A DNA stretch of 64,000 bases from Escherichia coli DSM 30083 = JCM 1649 = ATCC 11775 (GTDB taxonomy: Bacteria; Pseudomonadota; Gammaproteobacteria; Enterobacterales; Enterobacteriaceae), in assembly GCF_003697165.2 (NCBI RefSeq), contig NZ_CP033092.2, positions 62,001 to 126,000 on the forward strand. The letters run 5' to 3'. Both the position numbers and the translations under genes were made by a program. The number at the start of each line of letters is the position of its first letter. The first letter of the stretch is position 1. The notes under the pieces are model-generated. The model was not told where the DNA came from and did no database searches. It saw only the letters and a list, made by a program, of their open reading frames with translations. Shown one piece after another: positions 39,897-49,240 of this stretch.

Positions 39897-40370
39897 TTAA
39901 TCTCTCAACACCGCTCCCGGATACCCCAGCTGGCGCCAGGCTTCATACACCACCACCGACACCGCATTGGACAGGTTCATGCTGCGGCTGTCCGGCACCA
40001 TTGGAATACGAATTTTTTGTTCAGCGGGCAGGGCATCAAGAATGCTCGCTGGCAGGCCGCGCGTTTCCGGGCCAAACATTAGATAGTCGCCATCCTGATA
40101 GCTTACGGCGCTGTGAGCAGGCGTACCTTTCGTGGTGAGGGCAAACAGGCGCTGGGGATTTTCTGCTTCGAGAAACGCGCGATAGTCATGATGACGCGTA
40201 ACGGCGGTAAACTCGTGATAGTCCAGCCCCGCGCGGCGCAGGCGCTTATCGTCCCAGGCAAATCCCATCGGTTCGATGATATGCAGACGAAAGCCGGTAT
40301 TAGCGCAAAGACGGATGATGTTGCCAGTATTTGGCGGAATTTCTGGTTCGTAAAGTACGATGTTTAGCAT
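39897..40370 (-). CDS. trmL: tRNA (cytidine/uridine-34-2'-O)-methyltransferase
   Basis: A 157-residue minimal SPOUT methyltransferase that modifies the wobble base ribose of leucine tRNAs. The conserved motifs are PPNTGNIIRLCANTG (11-25), the knot residues GPETRGLP (about 104-111), and IPMVPDSRSMNLSNAVSVVVYE at the C-terminus. It lies downstream of lldD in the same direction, with a 47-base gap. Confidence 0.96.
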   Translation of the reverse strand: MLNIVLYEPEIPPNTGNIIRLCANTGFRLHIIEPMGFAWDDKRLRRAGLDYHEFTAVTRHHDYRAFLEAENPQRLFALTTKGTPAHSAVSYQDGDYLMFGPETRGLPASILDALPAEQKIRIPMVPDSRSMNLSNAVSVVVYEAWRQLGYPGAVLRD

Positions 40371-40417
40371 ACTGCCCCCTTAGTGCGGGGGCAGGATAGC
40401 AGATATTCGTCTAACCC

Positions 40418-41608
40418 TTAAGCTGCATTCCCTTTCGCCATCGGAGCCAATGCCGCCGGCAACTCTTTACCCAGCACCTGCACCAGCGAATCTTGCGTAA
40501 TTTCGCTAATCGATTTCGCGCCAGTCAGCGTCATCGCCACTTTCATCTCTTTTTCGATCAGATTTAGCAGATTAGCTACACCCGCCTGGCCCGCTGTTGC
40601 CAGCGCATACAGGAAAGCGCGGCCCAGCAGTACGGTATCAGCACCGAGCGCGATCATACGCACAACGTCCAGCCCGTTACGAATCCCGCTATCTGCCAGA
40701 ATGGCGATATCACCTTTCACGGCATCTGCAATAGCAGGCAGGGCACGCGCAGAAGAGAGCACGCCGTCCAACTGACGACCGCCGTGGTTAGAAACCACAA
40801 TTCCGTCAGCGCCAAAGCGTACTGCATCCCGCGCATCTTCCGGATCAAGTATCCCTTTGATTACCATCGGGCCATCCCAGAAGTCGCGGATCCACTCAAG
40901 GTCTTTCCATGAGATGGACGGATCGAAGTTATTGGCCAGCCAACCGATGTAATCTTCCAGTCCGGTCGGTTTGCCGAGGTAAGCCGAGATATTACCTAAA
41001 TCATGCGGACGACCGTTCAGGCCCACATCCCACGCCCATTGCGGATGCGTCACCGCCTGTAAATAGCGGCGCATTGCCGCGTTCGGGCCGCTCATCCCAG
41101 AATGCGCATCACGATAACGCGCTCCCGGTGTTGGCATATCCACGGTGAAAACCAGCGTCGAACAACCCGCGGCTTTTGCTCGCTCCAGGGCGTTACGCAT
41201 AAAGCCGCGATCGCGCAGCACATAAAGCTGGAACCACATCGGACGTTTGATAGCCGGAGCCACTTCTTCAATCGGGCAAACGGAAACCGTCGAGAGAGTA
41301 AACGGAATGCCATGCGCATCTGCTGCTTTGGCAGCCTGAACTTCGCCGCGTCGCGCATACATGCCACACAAACCTACCGGACCTAGCGCCACCGGCATCG
41401 ACAATTTCTCATTAAACAGCGTCGTTTCCAGGCTTAAGTCAGACATGTTTTTCAGAATACGCTGGCGCAGCGCCACTTCTGACAAATCTTCCACGTTGCG
41501 GCGCAGCGTGTATTCAGAATATGCCCCCCCATCCATATAGTGGAACAGGAACGGCGGCAGAATGCGTTGCGCTGCGGCGCGATAATCGCTGGCTGCGGAA
41601 ATAATCAT
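40418..41608 (-). CDS. lldD: L-lactate dehydrogenase (FMN, respiratory)
   Basis: Oxidises L-lactate to pyruvate and passes electrons to the quinone pool on the inner membrane. It is 396 residues of the glycolate-oxidase family. The active-site His-Gly-Gly-Arg is in VSNHGGRQLDG (near 275), with Tyr and Lys contacts in FHYMDGGAYSE and VIKGILDPEDA. Its start overlaps the lldR stop by four bases. It is the last gene of lldPRD. Confidence 0.98.
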   Translation of the reverse strand: MIISAASDYRAAAQRILPPFLFHYMDGGAYSEYTLRRNVEDLSEVALRQRILKNMSDLSLETTLFNEKLSMPVALGPVGLCGMYARRGEVQAAKAADAHGIPFTLSTVSVCPIEEVAPAIKRPMWFQLYVLRDRGFMRNALERAKAAGCSTLVFTVDMPTPGARYRDAHSGMSGPNAAMRRYLQAVTHPQWAWDVGLNGRPHDLGNISAYLGKPTGLEDYIGWLANNFDPSISWKDLEWIRDFWDGPMVIKGILDPEDARDAVRFGADGIVVSNHGGRQLDGVLSSARALPAIADAVKGDIAILADSGIRNGLDVVRMIALGADTVLLGRAFLYALATAGQAGVANLLNLIEKEMKVAMTLTGAKSISEITQDSLVQVLGKELPAALAPMAKGNAA

Positions 41609-42381
41609 GCGTTTTTCTCCCTCGAATGCTCATTATGGTCACCAGGCAGGCGGGTAATACGTGCATGGCGAGCCTGATCTTCATCGAATCGTTTCATGGT
41701 GGTGTGAACAAAGCTAAGGTGCGCCATCATTGCTTTACGCGCCCCGTCAGCATCACCGGCAAAAATGGCGTCAATGACCGCCTGATGTTGTTCGGTCAGC
41801 TGTGAAAAAACCGGGGGTACCAGGTACATCCGCTGGCGGCTATGCTTCACAGAGGATTGCAGGACATCGAAGAAACCGCGCATGGTTTGCAGCAACACAA
41901 TGTTATGTGAAGCTTCGGCAATCGCCAGATGAAAACGAACGTCCGCTTGTGAGGCGAGATCCGGGTCTTCACTTAGCGTTGCTTCAAAGCAAAGCTGAAT
42001 CTTTTCTTTTTCGCCAGGTGTGGCGCGCATTGCTGCATGCCATGCGGTGCTGGCTTCAATGGCGTATCGGGCTTCCAGAATATCGAAACTGTAATCCGGA
42101 TCATCGGCCATCAGCGTTTTCAGCGGCTGGACGATGTTTTGCTCCGACCATGTGTCATGACGCCAGCGAATAAACGTCCCGCCGCCACGTCGACTGAGCA
42201 GCACACCTTCGCTTACCAGTTTCGCCAGCGCCTCGCGCAGTGAATTTCTCGACACGCCGAGTTGCATCGCCAGTTGACGTTCAGCGGGCAACTTCATGCC
42301 CGCTTCCAGGTTTTTTTCATCAATCAGCGCCCGCACACGATCGGCAACCTCGTCTGACAGGCGTCTGGGTAAAACAATCAT
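41605..42381 (-). CDS. lldR: lactate-responsive regulator LldR
   Basis: A 258-residue GntR-family regulator of the FadR subgroup. It has an N-terminal winged helix (MKLPAERQLAMQLGVSRNSLREAL, about 28-51) and a C-terminal all-helical ligand domain that binds lactate, with metal-ligand-like His and Asp residues (DVRFHLAIAEASHN). It represses lldPRD without lactate and helps activate it with lactate. ATG overlaps the lldP stop by one base; I use 42381 ([10 protein letters not shown]), not the codon five residues upstream. Confidence 0.96.
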   Translation of the reverse strand: MIVLPRRLSDEVADRVRALIDEKNLEAGMKLPAERQLAMQLGVSRNSLREALAKLVSEGVLLSRRGGGTFIRWRHDTWSEQNIVQPLKTLMADDPDYSFDILEARYAIEASTAWHAAMRATPGEKEKIQLCFEATLSEDPDLASQADVRFHLAIAEASHNIVLLQTMRGFFDVLQSSVKHSRQRMYLVPPVFSQLTEQHQAVIDAIFAGDADGARKAMMAHLSFVHTTMKRFDEDQARHARITRLPGDHNEHSREKNA

Positions 42382-44036
42382 TAAGGAATCATCCACGTTA
42401 AGACATAGGCCTGAAGCGTGGTGATCACGCCCACCATACAGGTGAAGATCAGGCTGTGTTTGACAGTAAAGCGGAACAAATCAGACTCTTTGCCCACCAG
42501 ACCTACCGCCGCACAGGCGATAGCGATAGATTGCGGAGAGATCATTTTGCCGGTGACACCACCGGTGGTGTTGGCTGCAACCAGCAACAGGTCAGAAACG
42601 CCAATTTGTTGTGCGGCGGTAGCCTGCAAAGCGGCAAACAAAGCATTAGATGACGTATCCGACCCGGTCAGGAATACCCCAAGCCAGCCGAGGAACGGCG
42701 AGAAGAAGGTGAATGCATGACCGGTGTGCGCCAGTGCCAGCGCCAGTGTTGATGACAGTCCTGAATAGTTCGAGATAAAGGCGAATGCCAGCACCATACC
42801 GATGGAGTAGATGGGCAGAGCCAGTTCTTTCAGCGTGCTGCCGAAGGTGCTGATAGCGTCAGATGGTTTCATCTTCAGCCAGACAATCGAGAGCAGGGCA
42901 GCAAACAGAATGGCGGTGCCAGTGGCAGAGAACCAGTCAAACTTAAACACGGCGGCATACGCTGTCGCTTCGCTGACCACTGGCGGCATACGGGCAACCA
43001 GTTTATCGAGGTACGGCACCGGAATGTTGATCACCCACTCATACAGCGCACCGCCTGAAGCGAACAGGGCTTTAAACGGCGGGATACTCCACAGCGTTAC
43101 GGTGGCGGTCAGGAACAGGAACGGTGTCCAGGCGCGCAGCACCTGACCTGCCGTGTAACCTGTGTGAGCCAGCGTCATATCAACCTGTGACGCCCCTAAG
43201 TCACCGAAGCGGAATACGCGCACTGGTTGCCAGCGTTTGAGGAACAGTGTCAGACAGAGCAGCGATACCAGCGAAGAGATAATGTCTGGCAGTTCCGGCC
43301 CAATAAAGTTAGAGCTGAGGTATTGAGCAATGGCAAACGACCCGCCCGCAACCACGACCGCAGGCCACGTCTCTTTGATACCGCGCCAGCCGTCCATAAT
43401 CGCCATGATCCAGAACAGCACGATAATGGTCATAAACGGCAGCTGACGCCCCACCATCTGACCAATCTCAAAGCTGTCGATGCCTGTTACCTGCCCGGCG
43501 ACCAGAATCGGAATACCCATCGCACCAAATGCCACTGGCGCGGTGTTAACAATCAGGCACAGCCCGGCGGCGTACAGTGGTTTAAAGCCCAGACCGACCA
43601 GCAATGCGGCGGTAATTGCTACCGGTGCGCCAAAGCCTGCGGCTCCTTCAAGGAAAGCGCCGAAACAGAAACCGACGATCAGCATTTGCAGGCGCTGGTC
43701 AGGGGTTATCGAAAGAATAGACGAGCGGATGATGTCAAACTGCCCGGTTTTCACCGAGATCTTATAGACGAACACCGCTGCAATAATGATCCACGCGATG
43801 GGCCACAACCCGTAGAAGAAGCCATAAACCACCGAGGCCAGCGCGTTAGCGACCGGCATTTTATAGAACAGCAAAGCCACGGCAAGGGCGATTGCCACCG
43901 TCCATGAGGCGGCGACGTATCCTTTCAGTTTGAGCTTAATCAGCGCAAAGAAGAAAAACAGGATGGGAAGCGATGCTATCAGGCTGGAAAGCCAGATATT
44001 CCCGGCGGGATCGTAGTTTTGTTGCCAGAGATTCAT
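42381..44036 (-). CDS. lldP: L-lactate permease
   Basis: A 551-residue inner-membrane lactate:H+ symporter with about 12-14 membrane spans. It starts [20 protein letters not shown]. The family signature [19 protein letters not shown] is near 135-153, and the C-terminal half holds [17 protein letters not shown]. The open frame has seven more codons upstream, but the AGGAGAC ribosome site fits the ATG at 44036. It is the first gene of lldPRD. Confidence 0.97.
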
Positions 44037-44111
44037 TGCAGGTCTCCTGCAGTCCACACACGCCGTGTAATGAGTCTGTTGCTCATCTCCTTGTCACACG
44101 TTGTGTAAAAG

Positions 44112-44122
44112 TGGCACTGCCA
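44112..44122. promoter_or_regulatory. candidate LldR operator 2, near lldP
   Basis: TGGCACTGCCA is a short perfect palindrome (TGGCA-C-TGCCA) 76 bases upstream of the lldP start, next to a second AATTG motif. LldR is known to bind two sites flanking the lldP promoter in E. coli; this is the likely promoter-proximal one. Confidence 0.6.
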
Positions 44123-44154
44123 ATTGTGTTGTGTAGGGATAATGACAATGGATA

Positions 44155-44169
44155 GTTAACTAAATGTTA
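44155..44169 (+). promoter_or_regulatory. ArcA box in the lldP control region
   Basis: GTTAACTAAATGTTA matches the ArcA-P consensus GTTAATTAAATGTTA at 14 of 15 positions. ArcA represses lld genes anaerobically (established). It lies between the two LldR operator candidates. Confidence 0.82.
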
Positions 44170-44232
44170 TGCATTGGCAACATTGATGTGAGTTTTGATT
44201 GGGGAATTGTGAACCAGAGGTCAGATAAGCGA

Positions 44233-44253
44233 AGAATTGGTAGGGCCAATTCT
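44233..44253. promoter_or_regulatory. candidate LldR operator 1, distal
   Basis: AGAATTGG and CCAATTCT form a perfect 8-bp inverted repeat around TAGGG. It lies about 200 bases upstream of lldP, where the distal LldR operator is expected for a two-site loop. Confidence 0.75.
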
Positions 44254-44265
44254 GGGAGAGAGGTA

Positions 44266-44302
44266 ATAAAGAAAAGGGCAATTCCCATCAGAGAATTGCC
44301 CT
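44266..44302 (-). terminator. intrinsic terminator after the adhesin gene
   Basis: On the minus strand AGGGCAATTC and GAATTGCCCT form a 10-bp perfect stem with an 8-base loop, followed by TTTTCTTTATT. It lies beyond the BIME downstream of the adhesin stop and should protect the lldP control region from read-through. Confidence 0.85.
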
Positions 44303-44331
44303 CAGATTGTTGATCTGGTGCGCCTTATCTT

Positions 44332-44415
44332 GCCGGATGCGGCGTGAACGCCTTATCCGGCCTACAGGGGAGTGCTGAATCACCCCGTAGGCCTGATAAG
44401 CGTAGCGCATCAGGC
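44332..44415. repeat. REP pair (BIME)
   Basis: Two REP units in opposite orientation: 44332-44365 (GCCGGATGCGG... CCTAC) and 44387-44415 (GTAGGCCTGATAAG ... CATCAGGC). Between them a GGGG...CCCC hairpin lies. It is placed between the adhesin stop and its terminator. Confidence 0.92.
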
Positions 44416-44445
44416 AATGTGGCGTACCCATTTGTTAATGGATCA

Positions 44446-47400
44446 TTACCACTGAATACCGGCACCGAGCGCGGCGGAGTATTCACCCTGGCTATTGGTA
44501 CTACCTTGTAATTTGTAGACCCAACGACCATTGGCGCTCACCATCGACACACCTAAAGCAACTGCCGATTCACCGTTGTAAGTACCACCACCAATAGAGG
44601 CCATGCTGGCTCCCGGCGTGTAAGCCTGCGGCAGACCGGTCATTGCCATTGCAGAAGCGATACCACCACTCAGCTTGCTTTCAGTTTTGGACAGTTTGTT
44701 ATCCATCTCAACCATGCGCTGATCGGTGTATTGCTTCGTTTCCTGCACACTTTGCTTCAACTGCGCATAGTTCACTGCGTCGTTGTTGTTCACGCCAGCA
44801 GAAACGTTGCTGATGCGAGTCGTACCGCTATTGCCGCCACCGAGAGTGATGTTGCTGTAGTCGATAGAGCCATCAGCTTTGGTGTCGTAGCGCACGCCGC
44901 CTGCTTCAGAAGACTTCAGTTGTGAAACGTTAACCGCATCGGTGGCATTAACACCGGCAGCAACGTTGGTGATACGGCGCTGGTTGGTAGAAGAACCCAC
45001 AGAGATCGTATTTTCTTCGTCTGCTACGGAACCCGTGCCCAGCGCGACGCTGTTATCAGCGGCAGCAATGGAACCAGAACCAATCGCAACACTGTCTTTA
45101 CCCTGCGCGTTGGCGTCTGCGCCATCGGTGTTGGTCTTGAAGTACTTAGTACTACCGGTGGTTACGATATCGCCAATGCCATTTTCGATATTGGTCACGC
45201 GAGTATCCAGATTAGTGACCTGAGTGTTCAGGTTAGTAATGCTCTGGGTATTCTGGGAAACCTGCGCGTCCGTTACTTTCAACTGACCCACGTTAACCGC
45301 ATCGGTATCCGCCGAACCTGCTGCGACGTTGGTGATCTGACGTTGACCGTCTTCGCTACCTACGGAGAATTCACCCACAGAGTTCTGCGGTGCATCCATG
45401 TTGTAGGCAGTGTAGTTGGTCTGTGCACCACGGGTAGTCTGAGAACCATTACCCATTGCAATGCTGTCGGCATGATTTGCGCGTGCGTTAGAACCGATAG
45501 CAATACCGTTGATCGCATCAGCCAGAACTAAAGTGTTCAGGCCGATACCAATACCCGCATTACCATTAACGATGGTTTTCGCGCCCATTGCCAGCGAGTC
45601 TTCACCGACTGCCAGTGAGTCTTCAGCCGTTGAGTTGGCGTGATAGTATTTGGTTGGTGTGGTTGCGACTGCACCAATGGCGTTCTGCAACTGGCGAACC
45701 GTAACAGCGTCATGGGCTTCAGAACCATCCGCGACGTTGATGATTTGACGATATTTACCATCATCACCGATCGACAATGCACCAAGCAGTTCGCCATCCG
45801 TGGTGTCATAACCAATCACAACACCTTCTTCCGATACGCTGGTGTTACGAGAACCTTTAACTATTACACGGCTGGAAACGGAGCTGCTACCCAGAGCGAT
45901 ACCCGTATCAACGCCGCTGTAGCTGCCCTGACCGATGGCCACGCTGCTATCGCCTTTGGCAAAAGAGTTATAACCCATGGCCACGCTGCTATCGCCTTTG
46001 GCAACAGTGTTATACCCCACAGCGGTAGAGCCAATACCTGCTGCGCTGGCATCGGTGAAGGTTAAACCGGTATCATTGGTACGCACATAGTTAATACCTG
46101 CACCATTTTCTTCGATGTAGGTTTCACTGGTGTTACCGGCAAGCTGGTTAATCATTTGGCTATTTTGCGTAACCAGAATATTGGTTGCGTTTAACTGGGA
46201 ACCGTTAACAGCATCGGTACTGGTTGTGGAGAGATCACCAGCCGCAACGTTGGTGATTTTGCTGGCATTGCCATCATGGCTGGCGTTGTAGGCACCTGCG
46301 TCTTCATCCCACAGCAGAGCGTTATTATCGAGCGCATCCAGGGCTTCACCGACGTTGTTGTAATCGGTATTTGCAATGGTGTAAGTCGGTGCAGTGATAG
46401 TTCCGTCAGCGTTGACTTCTGCATCACCACCCAGCGCATCAGCGATGTACTTATTGGTGCTATAGAGCTGTGAGCCATTAATGGCATCGCTGCTGGTGGC
46501 AGAGACTGCACCGTTAGCGACGTTAGTGATTACACTGGCAGTTTTATCTTTCCCGTGAGCGGCGCTAAATGCACCGTTACCGCCATTGGCTGTTGTATCC
46601 CACAGCAGAGCATCATCCAGCGTGGTATCGATCGCTTCCAGCGCGTCACCGACGTTGTTGTAACTGCCGCCAGCGATGGCATAAGTCGGTGTAGTGATAC
46701 TGCCGTCAGTGTTCACCACAGCATTCCCGCCCAGAGCATCGGCAATGTAGTCACTAACACCATAAAGTTGTGAACCGTTAATGGCGTCGCTGCTGGTGGA
46801 CGAGACTGCACCGTTTGCAACATCAGTGATTACACTGGGAGCATTATTAATGCCGTGTTTGGCGCTGAATTTGCCTGCGGTTGCATCCCAAAGTAGGGCG
46901 TCGCCGAGTGATGTGCTAAATGATGTGTTAATGGCTGCCAGAGCATCACCGACGTTAGTGTAGTCAGTACCACCAATAGTGTAGGTTGGCCCACTTAATA
47001 CACCCGTATCGCTGATATCAGCACCACCACCAAGATATGACGTAAATGAATCCGCTACGCCATAAAGTTGTGAGCCATTAATGGCATCAGTGCTGTTAGA
47101 AGATATCTTGCCAGCCAGTAAGTTGGTGATCTTGCTGGTAGCTTCGGTACCGTGCGCGGCGCTGAATGCGCCAGCCGCTTTGTTCCACAGCAGAGAATCG
47201 TCCTTAAGGTCGCCAACGGAATCCGTCAGGTTGGTGATGTTGGTGGTGTTAGTGGCGATGTTGGTGGTGTTGGTCGACACGTTATCGTTGGTGGTTTTGA
47301 GCTGGGAGCCGTTAACGGCGTCAGTGCTGCCAGCTGTCAGGTCACCGGCTTTGACATTGGTGATCTTGCTGGTGGCGTCAGTGCCGTGAGCGGCGCTGAA

Positions 47401-49197
47401 TGCGCCAGCTGTTTTGTTCCATAGCAGGGAGTCGTCACCGAGACTGTCAACAGCGTCAGTCAGGTTGGTGATGTTGGTGGTGTTAGTGGCGATGTTGGTG
47501 GTGTTGGTCGTCACGTTGTCGTTGGTGGTTTTGAGCTGAGAGCCGTTAACGGCGTCAGTGCTGCTGGCAGTCAGGTTGCCAGCGGTGACGTTAGTGATTT
47601 TGCTGGTGGCTTCGGTGCCGTGCGCGGCACTGAATGCTGTGCCGTTCCACAACAGAGCATCCTGCTGCAGGTCATACAACTGAGAGCCGTTAACCGCATC
47701 TTTACTGGCTGCTGAAATCGTACCGTTCGCCACATCAGTGATTACGCTGGTCGTTGAGCTACCATGAACGGCGCTGTATTTGCCTTTGATTTGGTCCCAT
47801 TGCAGGGTGTTTTCATCAAGTACAGTGAGCGCACTGCCAACGTTATTTTTGTTACCATTTTTTAAATTGTAGGTTGGTGCGTTAACTGTACCGTCGTCAG
47901 GGTTTACCGATGAGCCTCCTCCAAGCCTTTTGGCTATTGAGTCGCTGATGGCATAAAGCTGTGAGCCATTAATGGCGTCGTGGCTGTCAGCCTTGATCGC
48001 GCCATTTTTTACATTAACGATCTTGCGTTGTAATGAGCTACTGCCGACAGAAACGGAATTGTCTTGATCCGCAATGGAATCTGCACCTAGCGCGACAGAG
48101 TTAATACCATTGGCATTGGTATTACTACCAAGCGCAAGACTATTATCGCCAGTGACAACACTGGTCTTGCCCAGGGCAATCGAGTTTAAGCCGCTCGACA
48201 GGCTAGCATTACCCAGAGCGATAGCATCAGTGCCATTAGCCTTGTTGCCCTGACCAATAGCAATTGCGTTATCTGCCAGAGACTGGCTGCCATTACCCAA
48301 CGCGATAGTATTGACTTTATCGGCAATGCTCCCGGAGCCCATCGCGATGCTATTCACCCCTTTTGCATGCGCGTTATTGCCAATAGCCGTCGCATTTTCA
48401 GCAGCTTCGCTCTCTGCACCCATAGCAATGGCGTTTGCTGCGCTGGCTACGGATAGTCTACCTAAGGCAAGGCTGTCTACGCCTGCCGCAGCACTGTTGC
48501 GGCCTACGGCAATCGCGTTAGCCGCAGATGCGGCGCTACTTACTCCCAGCGCCATAGAATATTCTTTCGAGGCATTGGCAGTGTCACCAAGAGCAATGCT
48601 CATAATTTCAGTAGCTTTAGCTGCATTTCCTAGCGCAATAGCTTTCGCGCCCGCCGCATTACTGTTACTCCCCACCGCAGTGGCGTTCAAACCAGCTGCA
48701 TTGGATCTGTCCCCTTGCGCGAGCGAAAACATACCACCCGAACTTGCATATCGTCCAAGCGCTATTGAATACTCACCGAGTGAGCTTGATGATGCACCCA
48801 TAGCAATACTTCGTTGACCGGTTGAAACGGCATTAACACCGAAGGCCATTGAAGAATCACCAAGTGCACTGGTAAGTGCACCAATAGCGGAACTCCAGAC
48901 TCCCTGGGCGTTAGATTTATAACCGACCGCAGTACTGGCACCATTACTATCTGTATAGGCGGTTGCCTTTGCGCTTTCACCAATAGCAACCCAGCCTGTG
49001 CCTGTTCCAATACCCTGACCGTCGTCATTCCCGGCGTTTGCCCATACGCTAAAAGAAGACAGCAACCCACCCGCAACCAGTGCAGAAATTAACAGCTTAC
49101 TGCGCCCGCTTTTTTTACCACGACTTTTTGCTGTTTCACTGGCAACGGTGTAACTGCCTGTCGCCGGATTCCAGATAACTTTAAATATTTTGTTCAT
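44446..49197 (-). CDS. trimeric autotransporter adhesin (EhaG/UpaG/SadA type)
   Basis: A 1583-residue type Vc surface adhesin. Residues 1-54 are an extended signal peptide (MNKIFKVIWNPATGSYTVAS ... SVWANA). Next comes a long YadA-like head (about 60-390) of 14-residue S-x-A-x-G repeats (ALGDSSMAFG, TAVGSNSNAAG). Necks (DAxNGSQL) then alternate with coiled-coil stalk. Further head blocks lie near 1070, 1200 and 1380. The C-terminal 70 residues form the YadA anchor, ending SAALGAGIQW. Length and locus (between lldP and yibL) match EhaG of E. coli O157; UpaG is longer. It is likely to mediate autoaggregation, biofilm and matrix or epithelial binding, based on homologues. Confidence 0.93.
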   Translation of the reverse strand: MNKIFKVIWNPATGSYTVASETAKSRGKKSGRSKLLISALVAGGLLSSFSVWANAGNDDGQGIGTGTGWVAIGESAKATAYTDSNGASTAVGYKSNAQGVWSSAIGALTSALGDSSMAFGVNAVSTGQRSIAMGASSSSLGEYSIALGRYASSGGMFSLAQGDRSNAAGLNATAVGSNSNAAGAKAIALGNAAKATEIMSIALGDTANASKEYSMALGVSSAASAANAIAVGRNSAAAGVDSLALGRLSVASAANAIAMGAESEAAENATAIGNNAHAKGVNSIAMGSGSIADKVNTIALGNGSQSLADNAIAIGQGNKANGTDAIALGNASLSSGLNSIALGKTSVVTGDNSLALGSNTNANGINSVALGADSIADQDNSVSVGSSSLQRKIVNVKNGAIKADSHDAINGSQLYAISDSIAKRLGGGSSVNPDDGTVNAPTYNLKNGNKNNVGSALTVLDENTLQWDQIKGKYSAVHGSSTTSVITDVANGTISAASKDAVNGSQLYDLQQDALLWNGTAFSAAHGTEATSKITNVTAGNLTASSTDAVNGSQLKTTNDNVTTNTTNIATNTTNITNLTDAVDSLGDDSLLWNKTAGAFSAAHGTDATSKITNVKAGDLTAGSTDAVNGSQLKTTNDNVSTNTTNIATNTTNITNLTDSVGDLKDDSLLWNKAAGAFSAAHGTEATSKITNLLAGKISSNSTDAINGSQLYGVADSFTSYLGGGADISDTGVLSGPTYTIGGTDYTNVGDALAAINTSFSTSLGDALLWDATAGKFSAKHGINNAPSVITDVANGAVSSTSSDAINGSQLYGVSDYIADALGGNAVVNTDGSITTPTYAIAGGSYNNVGDALEAIDTTLDDALLWDTTANGGNGAFSAAHGKDKTASVITNVANGAVSATSSDAINGSQLYSTNKYIADALGGDAEVNADGTITAPTYTIANTDYNNVGEALDALDNNALLWDEDAGAYNASHDGNASKITNVAAGDLSTTSTDAVNGSQLNATNILVTQNSQMINQLAGNTSETYIEENGAGINYVRTNDTGLTFTDASAAGIGSTAVGYNTVAKGDSSVAMGYNSFAKGDSSVAIGQGSYSGVDTGIALGSSSVSSRVIVKGSRNTSVSEEGVVIGYDTTDGELLGALSIGDDGKYRQIINVADGSEAHDAVTVRQLQNAIGAVATTPTKYYHANSTAEDSLAVGEDSLAMGAKTIVNGNAGIGIGLNTLVLADAINGIAIGSNARANHADSIAMGNGSQTTRGAQTNYTAYNMDAPQNSVGEFSVGSEDGQRQITNVAAGSADTDAVNVGQLKVTDAQVSQNTQSITNLNTQVTNLDTRVTNIENGIGDIVTTGSTKYFKTNTDGADANAQGKDSVAIGSGSIAAADNSVALGTGSVADEENTISVGSSTNQRRITNVAAGVNATDAVNVSQLKSSEAGGVRYDTKADGSIDYSNITLGGGNSGTTRISNVSAGVNNNDAVNYAQLKQSVQETKQYTDQRMVEMDNKLSKTESKLSGGIASAMAMTGLPQAYTPGASMASIGGGTYNGESAVALGVSMVSANGRWVYKLQGSTNSQGEYSAALGAGIQW
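47151..47618 (-). repeat. 234-bp tandem repeat inside the adhesin stalk
   Basis: Two adjacent copies with a 234-base period (78 residues, about 526-682). Each encodes LLWNKxAGAFSAAHGT, then TSKITN, DAVNGSQLKTTNDNV and the polar coiled coil TTNIATNTTNITNLTD. Copies are nearly identical in DNA (for example GTTAACGGCG at 47311 and 47545), so the unit can expand or contract by recombination. Confidence 0.85.
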
Positions 49198-49240
49198 TAT
49201 TGATGCTCTCTATTCCTTGATATAAGCGCAGAAGCTGCAT

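Noticed and set aside
43227..43907. 226-codon frame opposite lldP
   Set aside because: Antisense shadow with an Asn/Arg/His/Gln-rich translation opposite membrane-protein codons; no motif.
42381..44057. Upstream in-frame starts for lldP, and likewise for gmk, slmA, coaBC, coaD, gpmI, secB and mtlD
   Set aside because: The longer frames lack ribosome sites or run into repeats or neighbouring genes, and known family starts fall at the shorter positions used in the feature list.
47081..47424. Repetitive sequence that could suggest a CRISPR-like array
   Set aside because: The units are 234 bases, contiguous with no unique spacers, and in frame with the adhesin stalk. They are protein repeats.
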